7,541 nt of DNA from Patescibacteria group bacterium (lineage in GTDB: Bacteria; Patescibacteriota; Patescibacteriia; Patescibacteriales; GWC2-42-12), in the NCBI GenBank assembly GCA_018817545.1, contig JAHITL010000099.1, forward strand, positions 1 to 7,541, written 5' to 3'. Under the pieces are notes generated by a model that saw nothing but the letters and a program-made list of their open reading frames with translations, was not told the DNA's origin and did no database searches. Within the stretch, counting starts at the first letter, position 1, and every line of letters starts with the position of its first letter. A program made the translations under genes and the position numbers. This document shows positions 1-4,596 of this stretch, piece after piece.

Positions 1-389
1 CTCTTGTTAATAATGAAACACAAACTAACAACGAAGATTTAGGAATTTTAGATAGTTTTGTTGATAAAATAAAACAGGCTCTTTCTTCATTAGGACTTGT
101 TGTGGAAAATGGAGTTGCGAAGGTTAGAGAGATTGTTGCTGAGAAGATTGCCACTAAACAAGTAGAAACAACAGAATTGCAAATGATAGATAAAGCTACT
201 AACGATTCTTATTGTTCATGGATTGAAAATGGTGAGTGGGTAAAAGTAAAAGGCAAATGTGATGCAGTAGAAATTAAAAATACGACAAAAACTACAACAG
301 AGGCTAAAATAGAAACAACGGAAAGTCCTATCGCACCAGCAGTAGTTGAAATAGTTAATCCTGCAACAATCAATCCAATAGCTGAATAA
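1..389 (+). CDS. C-terminal part of a probable secreted or surface fibre-like protein (5'-truncated)
   Basis: The frame is open from position 3 and ends at TAA 387-389, giving 128 visible residues. A GTG at 102 is in frame, but nothing marks it as a start, so the gene most likely begins outside the window. Visible parts: an Asn/Thr/Asp-rich stretch, then a helical segment (about residues 14-60) resembling a coiled stalk (VREIVAEKIATKQVETTELQ). Next comes a compact motif with two cysteines, C71 and C86 (YCSWIENGEWVKVKGKC), and a Thr/Pro/Ala-rich tail. I recall similar tails on long surface or tail-fibre-like proteins of Patescibacteria, but I cannot search for them. The Cys pair may form a disulfide in an exported protein (inference). 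No enzymatic motif is visible. A hairpin terminator follows, so this is the end of its transcription unit. Function unknown. Confidence 0.6.
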   Translation, partial: LVNNETQTNNEDLGILDSFVDKIKQALSSLGLVVENGVAKVREIVAEKIATKQVETTELQMIDKATNDSYCSWIENGEWVKVKGKCDAVEIKNTTKTTTEAKIETTESPIAPAVVEIVNPATINPIAE

Positions 390-420
390 TGACTTGTTTT
401 TGAAAAAAAATTTGTGATTT

Positions 421-460
421 AGAAACTCAATCTCTGACATAGGATTGAGTTTCTTATTAT
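421..460 (+). terminator. Rho-independent-type terminator after the surface-protein gene
   Basis: AGAAACTCAATC (421-432) and GATTGAGTTTCT (443-454) form a perfect 12-bp inverted repeat around a 10-nt loop, followed by a moderately T-rich TTATTAT. It lies 31 bp after the stop of the upstream gene and about 45 bp before the argS promoter. The stem is long and contains G/C pairs, which stands out in this AT-rich region. The T-tract is imperfect. Confidence 0.75.
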
Positions 461-502
461 AAGGAGCTGTCGTTGGATACAAAAGAGCTTGTCGCCGTAA
501 AA

Positions 503-530
503 TTTACAAAAATTTGAAATTTGCTATACT
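503..530 (+). promoter_or_regulatory. Sigma70-type promoter with extended -10, for argS
   Basis: The -35 is TTTACA (503-508) and the -10 is TATACT (525-530), with a 16-bp spacer. TG at 522-523 makes an extended -10 (TGcTATACT). Predicted transcription starts near 537, giving a leader of about 70 nt before the argS ATG. The promoter lies just after a strong terminator, as expected for a new transcription unit. The rest of 390-607 shows no gene. Confidence 0.6.
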
Positions 531-607
531 TAAATTTATATTTATTGAATCTTGATGGTGCTTGGAATTAACAATTAATTTAAGTAAAAAAGTAATTTAT
601 TAGTAAT

Positions 608-2380
608 ATGCAAAATAAAGCCATTTTATTTGAAAGACCTCAAATAGAAAAAATAAAACAGGATATTGCTGACGCAATAAATAAAATAGTAAAAAAAGAT
701 ATTGTTGAGGCAATTAATTTAATTTATCCACCTAATCAAAATTTTGGTGATTTAAGTTTGCCTTGTTTTGAGTTGGCTAAAGAATTTAAAAAAACATCAG
801 TGGAAATGGCGGAATTTTTAACTTCGAAAATTAAATTAGATAATATTATTTTAACAACAAAAGCTATTGGGCCTTATTTGAATTTTATTTTAGATAAATC
901 AAAATTAGCAACAACTATTATTGAGGAAATTTTAAGTACTAAACAATTTTATGGATTAAATAGTTTTGGGAATAAAGAAAAAGTGATGATTGAATATTCA
1001 AATGTTAATACTCATAAAGAATATCATGTTGGTCATTTAAGAAATATTTGTTATGGAGATGCTGTTGCTAAAATTTTATTAGCTAACGGTTATAAAACAA
1101 CTTCTGTTTCATATATTAATGATTTTGGTATTCATGTAGCTAAAACGATTTGGGCTTATCAGACTTTTTTAAAAGAAGAAAAATCAAATATAATTCCTCT
1201 AATTCCCTTTGTGGAGGAAAAAAATAAAGGGTATTTTTTGGGAAAAATTTATGTACGAGCTTGTGAAGAGTTAGAGAAAAATAAAGAAAATAAAACAGCT
1301 GTTGATTTAATTATGAAAAATATTGAAAGCAAACAAGGATCTGATTATGAATTATGGCAAGAAACTAGACAATGGAGCATAGATGGTTTAGCTAAAATTT
1401 ATGATGAATTGAAAATAAAATTTGATCAAATTTTTTATGAAAGTGAATTTATTGATCGAGGATTGGATTTAGTCGGACAGCTTTATACAAAACGTTTTTT
1501 AGTTAAAAGTGAAGGAGCGGTTATCGCTGATCTGCAAAAATATGATTTGGGCGTTATGGTGATATTGCGAAGTGATGGCACCGCATTATATCCAGTAGCT
1601 GATTTGCCTTTAGCTATAGAAAAATTTAAAAAGTGTAAGATAAATAAATCAATTTATGTTGTTGATACTAGACAGAGTTTGTATTTTAGGCAATTGTTTA
1701 AAATTTTGGAATTATTAGGATTTAAGCAAGAAATGAAACATTTGAGTTATGAATTTGTAAAATTACCAGAAGGAATGATGTCTTCACGAACAGGAAAAGT
1801 TATAACTTATGAGGATTTATATGAGCAAGCTTTAGAAAAAGTTGTGTTGGAAATTAAAAAGCGACATGAAGATTGGAATGAAGAAAAGGTTAATAATATT
1901 GCTAAAAAAATTGTAATTGGCGCTTTAAAATTTGAAATGATAAAAGTAAGCGCTGATAAAGTCATTACTTTTGATATTGAACAAGCTTTGCGATTTGATG
2001 GGTTTACTTCCGCATATTTGCAATATACTGTAGCGAGAATAAATAGTATAATAAGTAAGTCGAAAGTTGAAAGTCAAAAGTCTATAAAGTCAGAAGTAGT
2101 TTTAGATAATTTGAAAGATATCAAAGAACATTTTTTAATTATAAAACTTGCTAAATATCCTGAGATTATTAAAATTGCTGGGGAAAATTATGATCCAAGC
2201 GAAATTGCTAAATATTTGTTTGAATTAGCGCAAGAGTTTAATGATTATTATCATAGTGTACAGATATTAAAAACTGAAGAAGAAATTATGCAAGCTAGAT
2301 TAGCGTTGATTATGACAGTAAGGCAGGTGGTAGTTAATGGACTTGAATTGTTAGGAATTGAAGTGGTGGAGGAAATGTAG
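608..2380 (+). CDS. argS: Arginyl-tRNA synthetase
   Basis: Class I synthetase that charges tRNA-Arg with arginine using ATP in the cytoplasm; essential for translation. The 590 residues are full length for the family. In order: an N-terminal ArgRS additional domain (about 1-100, with NFGDLSLPCFELAKEF); the Rossmann catalytic core with the HIGH signature as HVGH (140-143) in SNVNTHKEYHVGHLRN; the KMSKS equivalent in LPEGMMSSRTGK (around 387-397); and a C-terminal all-helical DALR-type anticodon-binding domain starting near FDGFTSAYLQYTVARINSI. It ends in LLGIEVVEEM, close to the usual C-terminus. The ATG at 608 is the only reasonable start, since an in-frame TAA lies at 593-595. No Shine-Dalgarno is visible. 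Oddity: residues 484-497 (Lys/Ser-rich) are encoded by a 7-bp-period repeat lying in a linker between helices of the anticodon-binding domain. dedA follows after 76 bp with no clear terminator. Confidence 0.97.
   Translation: MQNKAILFERPQIEKIKQDIADAINKIVKKDIVEAINLIYPPNQNFGDLSLPCFELAKEFKKTSVEMAEFLTSKIKLDNIILTTKAIGPYLNFILDKSKLATTIIEEILSTKQFYGLNSFGNKEKVMIEYSNVNTHKEYHVGHLRNICYGDAVAKILLANGYKTTSVSYINDFGIHVAKTIWAYQTFLKEEKSNIIPLIPFVEEKNKGYFLGKIYVRACEELEKNKENKTAVDLIMKNIESKQGSDYELWQETRQWSIDGLAKIYDELKIKFDQIFYESEFIDRGLDLVGQLYTKRFLVKSEGAVIADLQKYDLGVMVILRSDGTALYPVADLPLAIEKFKKCKINKSIYVVDTRQSLYFRQLFKILELLGFKQEMKHLSYEFVKLPEGMMSSRTGKVITYEDLYEQALEKVVLEIKKRHEDWNEEKVNNIAKKIVIGALKFEMIKVSADKVITFDIEQALRFDGFTSAYLQYTVARINSIISKSKVESQKSIKSEVVLDNLKDIKEHFLIIKLAKYPEIIKIAGENYDPSEIAKYLFELAQEFNDYYHSVQILKTEEEIMQARLALIMTVRQVVVNGLELLGIEVVEEM
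2057..2097. repeat. 7-bp-period repeat array inside argS
   Basis: Degenerate heptads read AAGTCGA, AAGTTGA, AAGTCAA, AAGTCTA, then a TA interruption, AAGTCAG and AAGT. It is in the argS coding strand and encodes Lys/Ser-rich residues 484-497. The AAGTTGA unit also occurs in the array at the end of dedA. Confidence 0.8.
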
Positions 2381-2430
2381 AAATTAATTTATTTAAAAAT
2401 TTAAATATTTTGTTATTATTTAAAAATTAC

Positions 2431-2450
2431 AAAATTGAAAATTGAAAATT
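2431..2450. repeat. AAAATTG heptad array before dedA
   Basis: Two perfect AAAATTG copies plus AAAATT (2431-2437, 2438-2444, 2445-2450), preceded by the related AAAATTAC. Same 7-bp period as the arrays in argS and at the dedA stop. The array ends 6 bp before the preferred dedA start and contains the TTG at 2442, which is why that TTG is not preferred as a start. Confidence 0.75.
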
Positions 2451-2456
2451 ATTACT

Positions 2457-3080
2457 ATGCTAGAAGCAATTATTAACGTTGTGACACAATTTATAATTAA
2501 CGGTATTTCATCTTTAGGTTATCTAGGCGTTGGCGCTATGATGGCGATTGAGAGCGCTTGTATTCCTTTGCCATCTGAAATTATTATGCCTTTTGCAGGA
2601 TTTTTAGTCGCGACAGGAAAATTTAGTTTATGGGGTGTTGCTTTAGCAGGCGCTTTGGGTTGTGTTATTGGTTCTGTGATAGCTTACGCAGTTGGTATTT
2701 GGGGTGGGAGAAAATTTATAGAGAAATATGGAAAATATATTTTGATTTCTCATCACGATTTAGATATAGCTGATAATTTTTTTAATAAATATGGTTCATT
2801 AGCGATTTTTTTCTCTCGTCTTTTGCCAGTTGTTCGCACTTTTATTTCATTGCCAGCAGGAATTGCAAAAATGAATTTTAATAAATTTATTATTTATACT
2901 TTTCTCGGCTCTTTACCATGGTGTTTAGGATTGGCTTATTTAGGCAAGAAATTAGGCGACCATTGGGATGCTTTAGGAGTTTATTTTCATAAGTTTGATT
3001 TTGTGATAGTAATAATTATATTATTATGTGGAGTTTGGTATGTTTGGAGACATGTAAAAAGTTTAAAGTTGAAAGTTTAA
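2457..3080 (+). CDS. DedA-family (SNARE-associated / VTT domain) membrane protein
   Basis: Integral inner-membrane protein. DedA proteins are linked to membrane homeostasis, and several act in recycling undecaprenyl-phosphate carrier lipid; which lipid this one handles cannot be told. From the ATG at 2457 it has 207 residues, normal for the family. Visible signatures: an N-terminal hydrophobic segment followed by IESACIPLPSEIIMPFAGFL (31-50) with the acidic and proline residues of the re-entrant region; a Gly/Ala-rich hydrophobic segment (about 58-82); FFSRLLPVVRTFISLPAGIAKM (118-139) with R121 and R127 matching the conserved DedA arginines; and two further hydrophobic segments (about 143-163 and 182-199). 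An in-frame TTG at 2442 would add five residues but lies in a repeat array, so I prefer the ATG. The last residues (SLKLKV) and the stop codon come from a tandem repeat. Probably cotranscribed with argS. Confidence 0.93.
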   Translation: MLEAIINVVTQFIINGISSLGYLGVGAMMAIESACIPLPSEIIMPFAGFLVATGKFSLWGVALAGALGCVIGSVIAYAVGIWGGRKFIEKYGKYILISHHDLDIADNFFNKYGSLAIFFSRLLPVVRTFISLPAGIAKMNFNKFIIYTFLGSLPWCLGLAYLGKKLGDHWDALGVYFHKFDFVIVIIILLCGVWYVWRHVKSLKLKV

Positions 3081-3091
3081 AGTTGAAAGTT
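3060..3091. repeat. Tandem 14-bp repeat across the dedA stop codon
   Basis: AGTTTAAAGTTGAA occurs twice perfectly (3060-3073, 3074-3087), followed by AGTT (3088-3091). Each 14-mer is two heptads (AAGTTTA and AAGTTGA), so this array belongs with the 7-bp-period repeats in argS and before dedA. It supplies the last codons and the TAA (3078-3080) of dedA. Confidence 0.85.
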
Positions 3092-3102
3092 AGAAGAATA
3101 AT

Positions 3103-3189
3103 AGAAAAATTATAAAAGTTTTGTTGAGGTTTATTTAAAAATTATAAAATTAAAATTATATGATTGAACAAAATAAAATGAAAAAAATA
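3103..3189. repeat. Left copy of the duplicated glyS leader and start
   Basis: Positions 3110-3150 match 4501-4541 with one mismatch (G3123 versus A4514). After a 15-nt difference, 3160-3180 (start codon and next six codons) is identical to 4566-4586, and similarity fades after about 3188. Weaker similarity extends left to about 3103. It forms one boundary of the toxin-antitoxin cassette. Confidence 0.88.
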
Positions 3190-3204
3190 CTTGTTAATAA
3201 TTAA
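3160..3204 (+). pseudogene. Truncated 5' remnant of glyS
   Basis: ATG at 3160 opens a 14-codon frame, MIEQNKMKKILVNN, closed by TAA 3202-3204. The first seven residues and the underlying 21 bases are identical to the start of intact glyS at 4566. Similarity is lost after about codon 10, where the toxin-antitoxin promoter and operator region begins (3190 on). Read as the disrupted start of glyS left behind when the cassette entered. A small translated peptide cannot be excluded. Confidence 0.75.
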
Positions 3205-3219
3205 TATTAATGATACGAT
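3191..3219 (+). promoter_or_regulatory. Promoter of the toxin-antitoxin operon
   Basis: A -35 of TTGTTA (3191-3196), a 17-bp spacer, and a -10 of TACGAT (3214-3219) preceded by TG at 3211-3212 (extended -10, TGaTACGAT). Each hexamer matches consensus at four of six positions. The predicted start near 3226 gives a leader of about 30 nt. Both hexamers lie in inverted-repeat arms, which fits an autorepressed promoter. Confidence 0.5.
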
Positions 3220-3259
3220 ATTATTAACAAAAATATTAATAATGGTGTATCATTAATAT
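3191..3259. promoter_or_regulatory. Two interleaved inverted repeats: probable antitoxin operator
   Basis: IR1 is TTGTTAATAAT (3191-3201) with ATTATTAACAA (3220-3230), perfect over 11 bp. IR2 is ATATTAATGATAC (3204-3216) with GTATCATTAATAT (3247-3259), perfect over 13 bp and overlapping the toxin start codon (3258-3260). A further 8-bp pair, ATTATTAA (3220-3227) with TTAATAAT (3236-3243), nests inside IR2. The arms overlap the promoter hexamers. AbiEi antitoxins of the AbiE family are known to bind inverted repeats in their own promoter and repress it; assigning this site to that role is inference. Confidence 0.65.
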
Positions 3260-3953
3260 GAATGAAAAAACATTGAATGACTATATAAAAAATATTGGAA
3301 TTTCTAGAGAGCAGATTTTACGAGAAGAAGCAGAAATGGAAATTTTGTCAGAATTAGCTACAACAAAATTGGGCGCTAAACTTGTTTTTTACGGCGGTAC
3401 TGCAATCCGTCTTGTTTATAATTCTCCACGATTTTCCGAAGACATAGATTTATTAGTTATAAAAAAAATAAATTTTCTTGAATTTAAAAATTTTGCGATT
3501 AATTTAACAAAAAAACATAACAATTGGACATTAAAAGATATTAAAAATAAGCGTCAAACTATGTTTGGATTAATAAATATTAATGACGACAAATTAAAAC
3601 ATTCTTTTTCAATAAAAATTGAAGCTCATAAGCCAGTTAATAAAATTAAAATAGAAACTGAATTATCTTTAATAAAAAGCCCATTAAGTATAAATGAACC
3701 ATTGCTTTTGGTCCCAACATTAGTAGAATTAAAAAAAATGAAAGAAGTAGCATTATTGGGTCGAAAAAAAAGTAGAGACATATTTGACTTATGGTATATA
3801 GCACAAACATTAAGAGAAAATTTTTTATTACCAAAGAAATTACCAAAATATACTGAAAGAGAATTTAAGAACGAACTTCAAGTTTTTTTGCCAAAAAAAT
3901 ATTATCCAATAGTAAATCAATTATATGATCGAACTAAAAAAACAAATAAATAA
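3258..3953 (+). CDS. AbiEii/AbiGii-family nucleotidyltransferase toxin
   Basis: Predicted toxin of a type IV, AbiE-like toxin-antitoxin or abortive-infection module. The family has a DNA-polymerase-beta-like nucleotidyltransferase fold; some members modify tRNA 3' ends, but this protein's substrate is unknown. It has 231 residues. Visible motifs: GGTAIR (46-51), the nucleotide-binding start; RFSEDIDLL (58-66) with S60, D62 and D64 as likely metal-binding residues; IKIEAHK (119-125), carrying the probable third acidic residue E122; and the C-terminal helix KKMKEVALLGRKKSRDIFDLWYI with the family-typical R173-D174...D177-L178. All catalytic elements appear intact. The ATG at 3258 overlaps an inverted-repeat arm and lacks a Shine-Dalgarno. 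The gene overlaps the downstream antitoxin by 29 bp, indicating translational coupling. Toxin-first order is the reverse of the classical abiEi-abiEii arrangement. Confidence 0.9.
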   Translation: MNEKTLNDYIKNIGISREQILREEAEMEILSELATTKLGAKLVFYGGTAIRLVYNSPRFSEDIDLLVIKKINFLEFKNFAINLTKKHNNWTLKDIKNKRQTMFGLININDDKLKHSFSIKIEAHKPVNKIKIETELSLIKSPLSINEPLLLVPTLVELKKMKEVALLGRKKSRDIFDLWYIAQTLRENFLLPKKLPKYTEREFKNELQVFLPKKYYPIVNQLYDRTKKTNK

Positions 3954-4491
3954 AATTAAAAAAAGTTATTTTTCTTTTGCTGATTTGAGAAAAATTGCAA
4001 AAATAAACGATAATAGTTTGAGAGTAGTGATTAGTCGAATGATTAAGGCTGGTGAAATAAATCCTTTATTAAAAGGGTATTATTGTCTTGATTTGGCTGA
4101 TATTAATTGGGAAAAATTTGCTATTGAAATTTATAATCCAAGTTATTTTTCTTTTGAATGGGCTCTTGGATATTATAATATTTTAAGTCAAAAAACATAT
4201 AGCTTAACTCTTGCAACGGCTAAAAGATCTAGAAAATTTAATGCTTCTGAAAAAAATATAATTTATCGACATATTCAGCCAAAATTATATTGGGGATATA
4301 TTATAAAAGATAAATATTTAATTGCTGAACCAGAGAAAGCTTTTCTTGATTTAGCTTATTTATCTCTTAATGGTTATGCTAAATTTGATATAGAAGAAAT
4401 GAATATGGATTTATTAAATAAAAAAAAGATTAAGACTTATCTAAAAAAAATAAATAGTAAAAAATTAAATTTATTACTAAAAGATTTTTAG
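3925..4491 (+). CDS. AbiEi-family antitoxin / transcriptional regulator
   Basis: Predicted partner of the overlapping nucleotidyltransferase. AbiEi proteins have an N-terminal winged helix-turn-helix that binds the operon promoter and a C-terminal domain needed for antitoxicity; type IV antitoxins counteract the toxin without a stable complex. It has 188 residues. The wHTH is about 15-55 (FSFADLRKIAKINDNSLRVV, then KAGEINPLLKGYY as wing). The AbiEi core shows YNPSYFSFEWALGYYNIL (70-87), TAKRSRKF (98-105), YRHIQPKLYWGY (114-125) and EPEKAFLDLAYL (135-146), all typical of the family. The tail is Lys/Asn-rich. The ATG at 3925 is the first in frame and lies inside the toxin gene in another frame; the next Met would remove the wHTH. 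The Lys/Arg content fits DNA binding. It probably recognises the inverted repeats at 3191-3259 (inference). Confidence 0.88.
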   Translation: MIELKKQINKIKKSYFSFADLRKIAKINDNSLRVVISRMIKAGEINPLLKGYYCLDLADINWEKFAIEIYNPSYFSFEWALGYYNILSQKTYSLTLATAKRSRKFNASEKNIIYRHIQPKLYWGYIIKDKYLIAEPEKAFLDLAYLSLNGYAKFDIEEMNMDLLNKKKIKTYLKKINSKKLNLLLKDF

Positions 4492-4492
4492 T
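4476..4492 (+). other. Small hairpin over the antitoxin stop codon
   Basis: ACTAAAA (4476-4482), loop GAT, TTTTAGT (4486-4492): a perfect 7-bp stem containing the TAG stop. No T-tract follows, so it is unlikely to be an efficient terminator and read-through into glyS is likely. It marks the right edge of the cassette, just before a tandem ATAAAAGTT pair (4494-4502, 4503-4511). Confidence 0.4.
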
Positions 4493-4493
4493 G

Positions 4494-4596
4494 ATAAAAG
4501 TTATAAAAGTTTTATTGAGGTTTATTTAAAAATTATAAAATTATAAAATTAAAAATTTTAATAATATGATTGAACAAAATAAAATGGAAAAAATTG
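4494..4596. repeat. Right copy of the duplicated glyS leader and start
   Basis: Partner of 3103-3189: 4501-4541 matches 3110-3150 with one mismatch and 4566-4586 matches 3160-3180 exactly. The right copy is 15 nt longer between these blocks, partly through an extra ATTATAAA unit. It runs into intact glyS, so this is the copy that keeps the gene functional. Confidence 0.88.

Noticed and set aside
216..482. 88-codon minus-strand open frame
   Set aside because: It overlaps the surface-protein gene and the terminator. Its Phe/Cys/Tyr-rich translation is what the complement of A-rich coding sequence gives, and no family is recognisable.
473..517. TAAGGAG followed by a short TTG-started frame between the terminator and argS
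   Set aside because: Only 14 codons with no recognisable product, overlapping the argS -35 element; GAGCTGTCG/GAGCTTGTCG nearby is too short a repeat to interpret.
2442..2456. TTG at 2442 as the dedA start
   Set aside because: It is created by the AAAATTG repeat array; the ATG at 2457 fits family length and a normal N-terminus.
3646..3846. 66-codon minus-strand open frame, hydrophobic
   Set aside because: Antisense to the catalytic toxin gene; its Leu/Phe content mirrors Lys/Asn codons on the + strand.
3190..4493. Transposon ends around the toxin-antitoxin cassette
   Set aside because: The inverted repeats are both at the left end, around the promoter. No matching inverted copy is visible near 4480-4500 and no transposase is present.
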